DNA of 64,000 bases from Candidatus Aminicenantota bacterium (GTDB taxonomy: Bacteria; Acidobacteriota; Aminicenantia; Aminicenantales; Aminicenantaceae): assembly GCA_020344415.1 (NCBI GenBank), contig CP070825.1, positions 2,624,225-2,688,224 on the forward strand, in the 5' to 3' direction. How positions within the stretch are numbered: the stretch's first letter is position 1; each line of letters opens with the position of its first letter. Positions 51,050-60,559 of this stretch are shown here, in pieces. Position numbers and translations under genes: made by a program. Under the pieces are notes generated by a model. That model saw only the letters and a program-made list of their open reading frames with translations, was not told the origin of the DNA and searched no databases.

Positions 51050-51793
51050 ATGGCAACAAAGAAAGCAGCTAAAAAGAAGCCTGAAAATAAAGCTAAGGTG
51101 AAACCCACAAAAAAAGCCCCAGAAAAAGAAATGGTGACAGTATTCATCATGGGCAAGGCCCATGAAGTACCAGCTGAAGCCACGATCATGGGAGCGATAG
51201 AATATGCAGGTTATCAGATAAAAAGAGGCGCAGGATGCCGTGAAGGCTTTTGTGGCGCCTGCGCAACTGTCTTCAGACTTCCCGATGATTATAAAATCTA
51301 CACAGGGCTGGCCTGCACAACTCTTGTTGAAGATGGCATGTGGCTTTCTCAGTTGCCAGCTATTCCAGCACAAAAGCCTGTATACGACATCGATAAACTC
51401 GAGCCAAATGTCGCCACTTTTCAAAACCTCTATCCTGAAGTATTCCGTTGTGTCGCATGTAATACCTGCACTAAGGCCTGTCCTCAAGACTTGGAAGTCA
51501 TGGACTATATCCAGGCTGCCATGAGGGGGGATATCGAGCAAGTTATGGACCTCTCCTTTGACTGTCTCAGCTGTGGCATGTGTGCTATCAGGTGTCCAGC
51601 AGAAATAGTCCAGTACAACGTCGGGCTGCTGGCACGAAGACTCTATGGAAAATACCTTGCAAAGGAAAGCAAACAACTTAAAAAAAGAATAGAAGAAGTC
51701 AAAAAGCATAAATATGACAAAGAGTATGAAGAATTGATAAAAATGAAAAAAGATAAATTAAAAAAGAAATACTACGAAAGAGACCTTGAATAA
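51050..51793 (+). CDS. Fumarate-reductase-type iron-sulfur protein (FrdB/TfrB N-terminal-like)
   Basis: The 247-residue protein has a Lys/Ala/Pro-rich N-terminal tail (1-25), a [2Fe-2S] domain (GCREGFCGAC then LACTT), and two [4Fe-4S] motifs, CVACNTCTKACPQDL and CLSCGMCAIRCPAEI, followed by a Lys-rich helical tail. In true FrdB the last cluster is usually 3Fe; here both have full CxxCxxCxxxCP. It fits TfrB without its HdrB part, or an HdrC-like wire. GGAG precedes the ATG. It lies between flxA and the flavoprotein, so it probably links them. Confidence 0.8.
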   Translation: MATKKAAKKKPENKAKVKPTKKAPEKEMVTVFIMGKAHEVPAEATIMGAIEYAGYQIKRGAGCREGFCGACATVFRLPDDYKIYTGLACTTLVEDGMWLSQLPAIPAQKPVYDIDKLEPNVATFQNLYPEVFRCVACNTCTKACPQDLEVMDYIQAAMRGDIEQVMDLSFDCLSCGMCAIRCPAEIVQYNVGLLARRLYGKYLAKESKQLKKRIEEVKKHKYDKEYEELIKMKKDKLKKKYYERDLE

Positions 51794-51862
51794 TAAAATA
51801 GCATTGTCCCAAGGCAATGGTTTTAAGAAAATCCTGTTTCGAAGCATGATAAGGAGAGTCAG

Positions 51863-53530
51863 ATGTATCCAGAATACATGAATGAATCACTCGACAAAGT
51901 GGCTAAATCACGAAATAAAAGGTTTGAGCTTGCAAAATCAGGAAAACCTGTATTCCCTCCCATGAGCGCTGAGGAAAGGGAGGAAGTCCTGAATAAATTT
52001 CATCCTGATTATAAACCTGAAGCAAGACGCAAAATCCGAATAGGTCCGAACAAAGGTGAACAACTGACTACAGAAGTAGCTGATATGCTGGAATCCTATT
52101 CCAGGGTTAAGCCAGAGCTCTTTGATTTGAGCCGTCCTGATTATGAGACAGACATCTTAATAATAGGAGGTGGAGGCGCAGGATGTGCAGCGGCTATCAT
52201 TGCCATGCAGGAAGGAGCACAGTCGATTATTTCTACAAAACTGCGGATGGGTGATGCCAATTCAATGATGTCCCAGGGAGGCATGCAAGCAGCCGTTCCT
52301 GAAAAAGACTCCCCTACTCGCCATTATCTGGATGCAATAGGTGGGGGTCATTTTGAAAACAAGCCTGAGCTTGTACGGGCACTAACCGAAGATGGACCTG
52401 ATGTGGTCAAATGGCTCGAGGATCTTGGTGTTGTGTGGGACAAACTGGATGATGGCTCGTTGCAGGTCCTCCATGGAGGAGGAACATCCCGAAAAAGAAT
52501 GCACTCCTGCCGTGACTATACGGGTGCTGTTATCATGCGAACTTTGATGGATGAAGTCAGGAATCACCCTGAAAAAATCACGGCTTTGGAATTTATGCCT
52601 ACCATCGAATTAATCCTGGATAAAAAGGGACGATGCGCAGGAGGAGTCCTTTATAACCTCGAAACAGAAGAATATTTCGTAGTAAAAGCAAAGGCGACGA
52701 TCATCGCAACAGGAGGTTATGGCCGGCTTCACATAAGAGGATTCGACACAACCAATCACTATGGAGCTACAGGAGATGGCCTGATTATCGCTTATAGGGC
52801 AGGCACCAAGCTCCTCTACATGGATTCTGTCCAATATCATCCCACTGGCTCAGTTTTTCCAGAGCAGATTGCAGGCTTTTTGATTACAGAAAAAATCAGA
52901 GGAGCAGGTGGGCAGCCACTCAATAAACAAGGAGAGCTTTTTGTCTTTCCGCGGGAGCCGCGGGATGTCGAGAGTTCGGCTTTCATCAGAGAATGTCTTG
53001 AAAAAAACAATGGCATTGAAACTCCAAGCGGACGACTTGGGGTCTGGCTCGACTCTCCACTAATCGAAATGCTCCAGGGAGAAGGATATATAAACAAACA
53101 GTTTCCCGCAATGCATAGACAATTCATTCGCTACGGAATCGATATCACAAAAGAGCCCATGCTGGTCTATCCTTCTCTTCACTATCAGAACGGTGGAATC
53201 GATATAAACGAAAAATGTGAGACCAACCTTTCCGGTCTCTATGTCGCAGGGGAAGCTTCTGGCGGAGTGCATGGACGCAACCGATTGATGGGAAATTCTG
53301 TTCTCGACTACAATGTCTTTGGGCGCCGGGCCGGACAACACGCTGCTGAATATGCCAAATCGGTAAAGCTAGCTCCACTTACACTTGAGCATATCAAGAA
53401 CTATGAGAATGAACTGAAGAGAGCAAAAATAAAAACAGACCTTATCGCTCCAGTTCTTCTGCCCTCCTATACTCCAGAAGATGTCAGGCGCCGGCAGCTT
53501 ACAGCTCGCTACGAAGGCACTCTAAGATAA
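51863..53530 (+). CDS. Soluble fumarate reductase / succinate dehydrogenase-type flavoprotein
   Basis: The 555-residue protein has an extra N-terminal region of about 90 residues, then the FAD site ILIIGGGGAGCAAAIIAMQE, SMMSQGGMQAAVPEKDSPTR, and catalytic segments QYHPTGSVFPEQIAGFLITE, RGAGGQPL, LHYQNGGIDI and HGRNRLMGNSV. Key His and Arg residues of fumarate reductases are kept, but the His that binds FAD covalently is replaced (ANSMMSQGG), so FAD should be noncovalent, as in TfrA or NadB. No membrane anchor genes follow. GGAG lies upstream. Substrate is unproven: fumarate, or a related alkene. Confidence 0.82.
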   Translation: MYPEYMNESLDKVAKSRNKRFELAKSGKPVFPPMSAEEREEVLNKFHPDYKPEARRKIRIGPNKGEQLTTEVADMLESYSRVKPELFDLSRPDYETDILIIGGGGAGCAAAIIAMQEGAQSIISTKLRMGDANSMMSQGGMQAAVPEKDSPTRHYLDAIGGGHFENKPELVRALTEDGPDVVKWLEDLGVVWDKLDDGSLQVLHGGGTSRKRMHSCRDYTGAVIMRTLMDEVRNHPEKITALEFMPTIELILDKKGRCAGGVLYNLETEEYFVVKAKATIIATGGYGRLHIRGFDTTNHYGATGDGLIIAYRAGTKLLYMDSVQYHPTGSVFPEQIAGFLITEKIRGAGGQPLNKQGELFVFPREPRDVESSAFIRECLEKNNGIETPSGRLGVWLDSPLIEMLQGEGYINKQFPAMHRQFIRYGIDITKEPMLVYPSLHYQNGGIDINEKCETNLSGLYVAGEASGGVHGRNRLMGNSVLDYNVFGRRAGQHAAEYAKSVKLAPLTLEHIKNYENELKRAKIKTDLIAPVLLPSYTPEDVRRRQLTARYEGTLR

Positions 53531-53568
53531 TACCGGGGAACGTTCTCTTTTTTCCTCCCTTTTTTCTT

Positions 53569-53596
53569 TTGACTTTTCAAATTCATTTGATATATT
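53569..53596 (+). promoter_or_regulatory. Predicted promoter (distal) for the PilZ gene at 53780
   Basis: TTGACT (53569-53574), 16 nt, then TATATT (53591-53596). The resulting leader would be about 175 nt and includes GAGGAACCTC and GGTGAGTGGCTCACC hairpins. A second promoter closer to the gene is also possible. Confidence 0.45.
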
Positions 53597-53725
53597 TTAT
53601 GTGGGAATTAAATCAAAAGAAGTGAATCTTACTGTGCAAGGTATAATTGCATAAAGGTGAATAACCTGGATTATTACTCTGGGAGAAGCCGGAAACAGCT
53701 CAAGAGGAACCTCCTGCTGACTAAT

Positions 53726-53756
53726 TTGAGATCGGTGAGTGGCTCACCCATATAAT
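53726..53756 (+). promoter_or_regulatory. Proximal promoter with palindromic operator before PilZ gene
   Basis: TTGAGA (53726-53731) and a perfect TATAAT (53751-53756) are 19 nt apart. Between them GGTGAG-TGG-CTCACC (53734-53748) is a perfect inverted repeat, a classical position for a repressor or MerR-type activator, which also favours a 19-nt spacer. The transcript would start near 53763, and AGGGGA precedes the TTG start. Confidence 0.5.
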
Positions 53757-53779
53757 AGAAAACTAAACAGGGGACATGA

Positions 53780-54205
53780 TTGGAAGATAAAGAATTGGGA
53801 AGAAGAACCTGTAAAAGGTTTGAGATCCCTGGTGCAACGGTCAATTTCGCCGCAATAAAGTCTCCTTCGTCTAAAGAAAAATACGAGGAAGAATTCTGTC
53901 CAATTCTTAATCTGAGCCGCGGAGGTCTTAAGTTTGTCGGAAATAAGCCTATTGAGATTGGTTCTGATATAATTCTGAAAATCTCCCTCCCAGGAGAACA
54001 GGTTCCTTTGACGTTCAATGGAAAAGTAAAATGGCTATCTGCAATCAAGGGACAAGATAAATATCAAATTGGGGTTCAATTTAATCCTTATGGAGAAAAA
54101 GAAGAGCAAAATTATCCAGGTAACCTAGTGAAGGTTATCGCTTTAGAACAAAAATTTTTAACGCCGGATAAAGCGGAAACTGAAAAATATGAAATCGATG
54201 GTTAG
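53780..54205 (+). CDS. PilZ domain c-di-GMP-binding protein
   Basis: The 141-residue protein has both PilZ motifs intact: RRTCKRFEIPG (RxxxR) and ILNLSRGGLKFVG (NxSxxG), with barrel strands IGSDIILKISLPGE and FNGKVKWLSAI. It should bind c-di-GMP made by cyclases such as those at 33917 and 35965. It starts at TTG 53780 with AGGGG upstream. It is less similar to the three PilZ paralogues at 13.6-16 kb and lacks the CACCCC-N19-GATTGA motif. It is convergent with glyS. Confidence 0.85.
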   Translation: MEDKELGRRTCKRFEIPGATVNFAAIKSPSSKEKYEEEFCPILNLSRGGLKFVGNKPIEIGSDIILKISLPGEQVPLTFNGKVKWLSAIKGQDKYQIGVQFNPYGEKEEQNYPGNLVKVIALEQKFLTPDKAETEKYEIDG

Positions 54206-54278
54206 TTCTTAAATCAAATAAAAGGACCCTACTCCCTTTGCTCACATCCAATGGGGAAGGAATATGCTTGGTGGAAGA

Positions 54279-54302
54279 AAGAGGCTAACTTGGCAAGCTC
54301 TT
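54279..54302. terminator. Hairpin between the convergent PilZ and glyS genes
   Basis: AAGAG(G)CT (54279-54286) and AGCTCTT (54296-54302) pair with one bulge. It overlaps the glyS stop codon and shares GGCTAACT-TG-GCAAGCT with the korC-hdrA hairpin. There is no long T-run; the role is uncertain. Confidence 0.4.
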
Positions 54303-56367
54303 AACCTTCTATGACTATTCGTGAATAATCGGCCACCTGAATTAAAAGCTTGCTAATTTCCTGAAGAAGCGCAAGACGATTTCGCCGGATTCTTGTTTCT
54401 TCTACCATAACAAGAATATTGTCGAAGAAATCATTCAGGATCGGCCTTATCCTGAAGATGATTCTTTGAGCTTTAGTGAAATCGCCTTTTGCAATCAACG
54501 GGAGAACATTATCTCTTATGATGCAGAGAGTTGTATAAAGCTCCCTTTCTTCTTTCTCCTTCAGCAGTTCTGGATTTATCTTATAAAGAGGTTGGTCACG
54601 CAGAATATTGTTCACTCTCTTGGCAGTGAGGACGGCTGCCTCAAATTGCGCACTTTCCTTAAGGCTATGTAATGCCTTTAGCCGGAGAAAGGAGTAATAG
54701 ACGTCATCAATTCCTGCTCCCAGTGCCGCATCTACCAAATCATACTGGTATCCTTGCCTTTCAAAGATATAGCGAAGCCGCTCTGAAAAAAAATTCTGAC
54801 AGTATTTTTTCAATAAATCTCTTGGCTCATGGAGTTTATCTCCAAAGACATTCATAACTTTATCCAAAAGGCGGGGGAAAGAAAAAGATAATTTCTTCTC
54901 AAGAATAACCTTGCAAGCGCCTTGAGCCAAGCGACGCAGGCCAAATGGATCCTTCGAACCAGACACCTTTATCCCAATTCCCACTACTCCTACGACCGAA
55001 TCTAACTTATCTGCAATCGAAAGCATTGCGCCAGCGACACTCGAAGGTGATTCATCATCCAGGCTTACAGGTTGATAATGCTCATAGACAGCTTGCCAGA
55101 TGGGTGCAGGATTCCCTTCCTCTCTGGCATATAGCCCCCCGACCTTGCCCTGAAGAGATGGAAATTCCCTTACCATTTCTGTTAGGAGGTCTATCTTGGA
55201 AAGCTCTGCTGCTGCAATAGCATGTTTCTTTTCCTTTACGGCGTCGATTTTATCAGCTATGTAGGCAGTGATTTTCTTTAACCTCTGGATTTTGTCTTCA
55301 TAGCTTCCCAGCTTTTCTTGAAAAACGACTCGGTTCAAAAGCTTTGATCTCGATTTCAAAGAGATTTTCAAATCCTGCTTCCAGAAAAACCGTGCATCTT
55401 CCAATCTAGCCTTGAGAACCCTCTCGTTTCCTTTCCGGATGAGAGATTTTGAATCCCTATAGGCATCAGCGACTCCCAGGAAATATGGCAACTGCCTCTT
55501 TCCTCTGACAACAGAAAAAAGTTTCTGCCCTTCCCTCATGGCGGTGCTTAAGATTTCCAGGGGCAAATCTAAATACTCTTCTGGGAACGAGCCCAAAAAA
55601 ACATAAGGATGTTCGACATCATATATAAGGCTTTCCAGCAATTCATCATCAGGATGAAGTTCAGCATTTTTCGGAGAAATCTTTCTCTCTATATGATTCA
55701 GAATCATGCTCTTTCTTTCTTCTGGATCAATGATTACTTTTTTGTTCTTTAACGCTTTTCTATAATCCGGGAAAGACCTTACTTTGACTCTCTGAGGAAA
55801 ATAAATCTTGTGCCCGGTCGTTATATTCCTTGAAGCAACTCCTGCAATCGAAAAAGGAAGTGCTTTCCCATCGAAAAGGCAAAGAATATTTTTGATCGGA
55901 CGGGAGAATCGAAAAGAATTCTTTCCCCATCTCATCATTTTTGGGAAGGAAAGGAAAGAGACAATGCGAGGAATAATGTCTTTGAGTAAATCTTTAGTAG
56001 GGCTTCCTTTTTCAACTTTTCTTATGCCTAGGTATTCTCCTCGGTTAGTCTTTATGACTTCAAGACTTCGAATCTCAACACCTTTAGATTTAGCAAATCC
56101 ACGAGCCGCAGGCGTGGGAGAACCATTTTGGGTAAAGGCCGCAGCCTTTGGCGGACCAATGATTTCTTCCTCACTATCCTTTTGTCTAACAGCGAGGTTG
56201 CCAGCAATAATCATTCGCCGGCACGTCCCATAAGCCCTGATCTCTCCTGCATCAACTTTCTGGGCAAGCAGTTCTGCAACCAGACTCTCTCTCAACTGCA
56301 CAAGAGCTGTTTTGATATGAGAAGGAGGCATCTCCTCAGTGGTTATCTCTAACAGAAAATCGATCAC
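54301..56367 (-). CDS. glyS: Glycyl-tRNA synthetase beta subunit
   Basis: GlyS forms the alpha2beta2 bacterial GlyRS with GlyQ and carries the tRNA-binding and HD-type domains. The 688-residue protein opens with [20 protein letters not shown] and has the usual [40 protein letters not shown] and [12 protein letters not shown] segments. It overlaps glyQ by four bases (ATGA). It is the last gene of the minus-strand unit with glycine cleavage genes, an unusual arrangement that groups glycine use and charging. Confidence 0.95.
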   Translation of the reverse strand: MIDFLLEITTEEMPPSHIKTALVQLRESLVAELLAQKVDAGEIRAYGTCRRMIIAGNLAVRQKDSEEEIIGPPKAAAFTQNGSPTPAARGFAKSKGVEIRSLEVIKTNRGEYLGIRKVEKGSPTKDLLKDIIPRIVSFLSFPKMMRWGKNSFRFSRPIKNILCLFDGKALPFSIAGVASRNITTGHKIYFPQRVKVRSFPDYRKALKNKKVIIDPEERKSMILNHIERKISPKNAELHPDDELLESLIYDVEHPYVFLGSFPEEYLDLPLEILSTAMREGQKLFSVVRGKRQLPYFLGVADAYRDSKSLIRKGNERVLKARLEDARFFWKQDLKISLKSRSKLLNRVVFQEKLGSYEDKIQRLKKITAYIADKIDAVKEKKHAIAAAELSKIDLLTEMVREFPSLQGKVGGLYAREEGNPAPIWQAVYEHYQPVSLDDESPSSVAGAMLSIADKLDSVVGVVGIGIKVSGSKDPFGLRRLAQGACKVILEKKLSFSFPRLLDKVMNVFGDKLHEPRDLLKKYCQNFFSERLRYIFERQGYQYDLVDAALGAGIDDVYYSFLRLKALHSLKESAQFEAAVLTAKRVNNILRDQPLYKINPELLKEKEERELYTTLCIIRDNVLPLIAKGDFTKAQRIIFRIRPILNDFFDNILVMVEETRIRRNRLALLQEISKLLIQVADYSRIVIEG

Positions 56368-57212
56368 GATAAGCTCTCCCCAGATGTATATTTTTGTGCA
56401 ATTTGATTGACAAGATTCCTTATCTGGCCGATTAGCTTGACTCTTTCTGTAACACTTATGGCTCCCCTTGAATCTAAAAGATTAAAAACATGGGAACATC
56501 TAAGGCATATATCGTAGGCTGGAAGGAGCAGGTCTTTTTTGATGAGCTGGTGTGCTTCTTTTTCGTGCAATTGGAATGACTTCCTAAGCATCCCTATATT
56601 TGCATAATTAAAGTTGTATTCTGAAAACTCTTTCTCTTCGCGAAATCGTAAATCTTGGTAGAGAACATCATCAGACCAGTTCAGGTCATACATGTTACCT
56701 TTTTCTTCCAAGAACATTTCCAATCTTTCTAATCCATAAGTAATCTCAACGGGCACCGGAAAAAGGTCAATCCCTCCCGCCTGCTGAAAATAAGTAAACT
56801 GAGTAATCTCCAGACCATCTAACATAATCTGCCACCCGACGCCCCAGGCCCCGATAGTTGGCGATTCCCAATCATCCTCATCGAAACGGATATCATGATC
56901 CTGGAGATTGATACCCAACGCAGCCAAGCTGTCAATATAGATTTGTTGAATATTTGATGGAGAAGGCTTTATTATCACCTGATATTGGAAGTGTTTCTGG
57001 ACTCTGTGAGGATTCTCTCCGAATCGCCCATCTGCAGGCCTTCGAGAAGGTTGTACGTAAGCAACCTTCCATGGTCTTTTATCGAGAACCCTGAAAAACG
57101 TATCCGGGGTCATTGTTCCGGCACCAACTTCAAGATCGTAAGGCTGAGCGAGATAGCATCCCTGCTTAGCCCAGAACATCTGGAGATCCATGATAAGGCT
57201 TTGAATGCTCAT
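56364..57212 (-). CDS. glyQ: Glycyl-tRNA synthetase alpha subunit
   Basis: GlyQ is the catalytic alpha subunit. ATG 57212 is chosen because the product then begins [18 protein letters not shown] like other GlyQ proteins and the start lies four bases after gcvPB. An in-frame ATG 25 codons upstream lies inside gcvPB. The protein of about 282 residues has [40 protein letters not shown] and [20 protein letters not shown], normal for the family. It uses glycine, as does the preceding glycine cleavage system. Confidence 0.95.
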   Translation of the reverse strand: MSIQSLIMDLQMFWAKQGCYLAQPYDLEVGAGTMTPDTFFRVLDKRPWKVAYVQPSRRPADGRFGENPHRVQKHFQYQVIIKPSPSNIQQIYIDSLAALGINLQDHDIRFDEDDWESPTIGAWGVGWQIMLDGLEITQFTYFQQAGGIDLFPVPVEITYGLERLEMFLEEKGNMYDLNWSDDVLYQDLRFREEKEFSEYNFNYANIGMLRKSFQLHEKEAHQLIKKDLLLPAYDICLRCSHVFNLLDSRGAISVTERVKLIGQIRNLVNQIAQKYTSGESLS

Positions 57213-57216
57213 ATTA

Positions 57217-58683
57217 TTATTCCTGTTCAGATATCTCCTTTTCTTCCTTCCATCGCAACACAGGATTGCGTGCAGCGGTGGTTTCATCCAATCTCCTCAC
57301 ATAGGATGTATGGGGAGCAGATTTCACGACATCGGGATTCTCTTTGGCTTCTATTGAAATTTGCTTCATGGCATCAATGAAAAGGTCCAGATCCCTCTTG
57401 CTTTCTGTTTCTGTCGGCTCAACCATCAAAGCCCCACGAACGATCAACGGAAAAGACATAGTAGGCGGGTGCAAACCATAATCGATAAGCCTTTTTGCGA
57501 TATCAAGGTTAGACACTCCATGTTCTCTCTGAAATTTATCCGAAAAAACACATTCATGAAATGTTGGTGTTGCATAAGTCAGGCAATAATCCTTTTCTAA
57601 ACTTTTGCGTATATAATTAGAATTTAAAACAGAAATCTCTGCAACTTCTTTTAGCCCTTCTGGACCCAAAGAAAGGATATAAGCCAAAGCTTTAGCGATA
57701 ACGAGGAAGTTCCCATAGAAGCTTCGGACTCTTCCTATAGTCTTTGGACGATCAAAATTAAGGAAATATCTGTCTCCCTTCGTTTCTATAATAGGAATAG
57801 GAAGATAGGGCTCCAGCTCATTCTTCACTCCGACCGGTCCTGCCCCAGGTCCTCCTCCCCCGTGAGGTGTAGAAAAAGTCTTGTGCAGATTGAGGTGGAT
57901 GACATCCACATCCATATCTCCAGGTCTAGCAACTCCTATCAAAGCGTTCATATTGGCTCCATCCATATAGACAAAGCCTCCTTTAGAATGAACGATCTTT
58001 GTTATTTCCTTTATATCAACTTCAAAAATCCCCAAAGTATTGGGATTGGTGATCATCAAAGCTGCCACATCTTCGGTCATGTTCTGAGTAAGACTCTCTA
58101 AATCGATCGTGCCGCTCTCGTTAGATTTTATTTCCTGGACCCGATAGCCACAGATGTGAGCACTCGAAGGATTTGTTCCATGAGCCGAATCAGGAATGAG
58201 AACGATTTTGCGCGGGTCTCCCCTTTCTTCAAGGCAAGCGCGAATGAGCATCATACCGACCAGCTCACCTTGAGCTCCTGCTGAAGGCTGAAGACTGACA
58301 GCATCCATCCCCGTAACCTCAGCCAGAAGCTCTTCCGTCGTTTTGAGCACCTCAAGGTTTCCCTGAATAAAGTCTTGAGGAGCATAGGGATGAGAGACAG
58401 TAAACTCCAAGATAGAAGCAATTTTTTCGTTTATTTTTGGATTGTACTTCATTGTGCATGAACCCAGGGGATAAAAACCTTCATCCACACAGAAATTAGT
58501 CTTTGATAGTCTGGTAAAATGCCTGATGACCTCTACTTCAGAAACTAGAGGGAAACCTTTAATCTGTTCCCGTATAGGGAGGTCTCGAAGACGCTCTTCA
58601 TTTGGAGGAACATCGAGCTTGGGCAGAGCAAATGCTCTCTTTCCAGTATCACTTATTTCAAAAATCAGTGGTTCGCGAATCAT
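57217..58683 (-). CDS. gcvPB: Glycine dehydrogenase (decarboxylating) subunit 2
   Basis: The PLP-binding half of the two-part P protein decarboxylates glycine and passes aminomethyl to GcvH. The 488-residue protein has the PLP lysine motif [47 protein letters not shown] and the [12 protein letters not shown] segment. It lies ten bases after gcvPA. The two-subunit form is common in Gram-positives, thermophiles and many deep-branching phyla, unlike the single P protein of E. coli. Confidence 0.96.
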   Translation of the reverse strand: MIREPLIFEISDTGKRAFALPKLDVPPNEERLRDLPIREQIKGFPLVSEVEVIRHFTRLSKTNFCVDEGFYPLGSCTMKYNPKINEKIASILEFTVSHPYAPQDFIQGNLEVLKTTEELLAEVTGMDAVSLQPSAGAQGELVGMMLIRACLEERGDPRKIVLIPDSAHGTNPSSAHICGYRVQEIKSNESGTIDLESLTQNMTEDVAALMITNPNTLGIFEVDIKEITKIVHSKGGFVYMDGANMNALIGVARPGDMDVDVIHLNLHKTFSTPHGGGGPGAGPVGVKNELEPYLPIPIIETKGDRYFLNFDRPKTIGRVRSFYGNFLVIAKALAYILSLGPEGLKEVAEISVLNSNYIRKSLEKDYCLTYATPTFHECVFSDKFQREHGVSNLDIAKRLIDYGLHPPTMSFPLIVRGALMVEPTETESKRDLDLFIDAMKQISIEAKENPDVVKSAPHTSYVRRLDETTAARNPVLRWKEEKEISEQE

Positions 58684-58693
58684 CTTTTATTTC

Positions 58694-60037
58694 CTAGATT
58701 GCCTCTTCCATGAGTTCAACCAATCTATCAATCTCTTCTTTTTTATGCATCTCAGTCACACAAATCAAGGCGCAATTTTCAAGTTCAGGATAAAAAGTCC
58801 CAAGACTTAGGCCTCCAATGACCCCCTTCTCTCTGAGGAAATTATCGACCTTTGACCAGCCCTCTGAGAATTCCAGAACAAATTCATTGAAAGAGTTTCC
58901 ATTGAACCGCCGTCTTATGCCTTCTACCTGACTTAGCCTTTCTAAAGCATAATTGGCTTTCTGGATATTCTGCCAGGCAAGTTCCCTTAAGCCTTCTCCT
59001 CCTAAAGTCTCCAAGAATATCGTTGCTCTCAACGCACATAGAGCCTGGTTTGTGCAGATGTTTGAAGTGGCCTGTTCTCGTCTTATATGTTGTTCTCTTG
59101 TCGAGAGAGTCAGAACAAATCCCCTTCTTCCTTCCACATCTTTGGTCTGACCTGCGATGCGCCCGGGGAATTGACGGACAAATTCCTTTCTGCAGGTCAT
59201 GAAACCTAAATAAGGCCCGCCAAAACTGAGGGGCAGACCGAAAGATTGTCCCTCACCCGTAACAATATCAGCTCCAAGCTCTCCGGGAGCCTCCAGAATA
59301 CCAAGGGAAACAGCTTCTGCCACAACAACTATGGATAAAGCATCATGGCTATGAGCCAATTCAGAAAGCCTTTTGAGATCCTCTACTGTCCCCACGAAAT
59401 TTGGCGACTGTGAGACAACAGCGCTCGTGTCATCATCCAGTTTTCTTTCCAAATGCTCAAAATCAACTTCTCCTCTCTCTGAATAGCCGATTTCTTCGAT
59501 CTGAATCCCTAAATTTTTAACATAAGTCTGGATAGTTTTTTTGTATTGAGGATGGAGCGTCTTGGCTACCAGTACCTTGGGTCTCCCTTTCAGTCGGTGA
59601 GCCATGAGGACTGCCTCAGCTGCACCAGAAGCCCCATCGTAAAGAGAAGCATTGGCAATCTCCATTCCTGAAAGCTGACAGACAAGAGTCTGAAATTCAA
59701 AAATAACCTGAAGGGTTCCTTGACTGACCTCCGGTTGATAAGGGGTATAAGGGCTTACAAACTCTCCTCTTGAACTTATATAATCAACCACATAAGGGAT
59801 CACATGGGGATATGCTCCAGCCCCTAAAAAAGAAACACAAGTATGAAATTTATTCTTCTGCGCCGCAGTTTCAAAATAATGAATGAGCTCTGGCTCTGTT
59901 AAAGGAGAAGGCACTTCAAGCTGTTTTTCGAGCTTAATCTCCCTTGGGATGGGATGAAAGAGTTCTGCAGTAGAAGAAACGCCTATCCTGGCCAGCATCT
60001 CCTTCTTGTCTTTATCACCGAGAGAGATGTAACTCAT
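58694..60037 (-). CDS. gcvPA: Glycine dehydrogenase (decarboxylating) subunit 1
   Basis: This 447-residue partner of GcvPB completes the P protein. It has FLGAGAYPHVIPYVVDYISS, FVSPYTPYQPEVSQGTLQVI, SLYDGASGAAEA, and later LSTREQHIRREQATSNICTN, all typical of GcvPA. It starts 39 bases after gcvH and precedes gcvPB. Length and order match other gcvT-gcvH-gcvPA-gcvPB operons. Confidence 0.96.
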   Translation of the reverse strand: MSYISLGDKDKKEMLARIGVSSTAELFHPIPREIKLEKQLEVPSPLTEPELIHYFETAAQKNKFHTCVSFLGAGAYPHVIPYVVDYISSRGEFVSPYTPYQPEVSQGTLQVIFEFQTLVCQLSGMEIANASLYDGASGAAEAVLMAHRLKGRPKVLVAKTLHPQYKKTIQTYVKNLGIQIEEIGYSERGEVDFEHLERKLDDDTSAVVSQSPNFVGTVEDLKRLSELAHSHDALSIVVVAEAVSLGILEAPGELGADIVTGEGQSFGLPLSFGGPYLGFMTCRKEFVRQFPGRIAGQTKDVEGRRGFVLTLSTREQHIRREQATSNICTNQALCALRATIFLETLGGEGLRELAWQNIQKANYALERLSQVEGIRRRFNGNSFNEFVLEFSEGWSKVDNFLREKGVIGGLSLGTFYPELENCALICVTEMHKKEEIDRLVELMEEAI

Positions 60038-60076
60038 ATCTTAAATATCCTCAGAATCAATCAAATGGATTAGAGG

Positions 60077-60463
60077 TTATTCTTCGATTCCTTCCAAAAA
60101 TTTTTCGTATTCAGATGCCGACATCAATTTTTCAACCTCGGTCGCATCTTTTACTTCCAGACGGATAAACCAGCCTTTTCCGTGAGGGTCCTGGTTGACA
60201 AGTTCGGGGGAATTATTCAACTCTTCGTTTACTTCAATAACATCACCGGAAATAGGAGAATAAACGTCGGAAACAGCCTTAACAGACTCAATGACACCAA
60301 TGGATTGATGGAACTCTAGATGCTTGCCGGACTGAGGCAACTCAACGTAGACAACATCACCGAGCTGTTTTTGAGCAAAATCAGTGATTCCAACAGTAGC
60401 TTTACCTTCCTTGATCTCAATCCATTCATGATCTTTTGAGTAATAAAAATTGTCAGGATACAT
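60077..60463 (-). CDS. gcvH: Glycine cleavage system H protein
   Basis: GcvH carries lipoate and shuttles the aminomethyl group between P, T and L proteins. The 128-residue protein has YSKDHEWIEIKEGKATVGIT and the lipoylation site IGVIESVKAVSDVYSPISG with Lys62. GGAGG lies nine bases before the ATG. It follows gcvT after 96 nt that contain a decayed dispersed repeat. No lipoamide dehydrogenase gene (L protein) is present in the window. Confidence 0.97.
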   Translation of the reverse strand: MYPDNFYYSKDHEWIEIKEGKATVGITDFAQKQLGDVVYVELPQSGKHLEFHQSIGVIESVKAVSDVYSPISGDVIEVNEELNNSPELVNQDPHGKGWFIRLEVKDATEVEKLMSASEYEKFLEGIEE

Positions 60464-60510
60464 ATTTCTAAACCTCCGCTTTTTAACTTAAACCGAAAAT
60501 ATATTGAAGG

Positions 60511-60556
60511 TGTGCTTGATAAATCAAACCCCTACAAATCTCCTCGCAATGACAAT
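60511..60556. repeat. Copy of the dispersed intergenic repeat between gcvT and gcvH
   Basis: GCTTGATAAATCAAACCCCT followed by ACAAATCTCCTCGCAATGAC is the reverse-orientation relative of the repeats at 63730-63930 (TTGATTTATCAAGCCC and TCATTGCGAGGA). It interrupts the gcv operon without an obvious terminator. Confidence 0.7.
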
Positions 60557-60559
60557 TGA

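Noticed and set aside
53597..53779. c-di-GMP riboswitch in the long leader of the PilZ gene
   Set aside because: The conserved GEMM-I or c-di-GMP-II core segments are not visible; only local hairpins are present.
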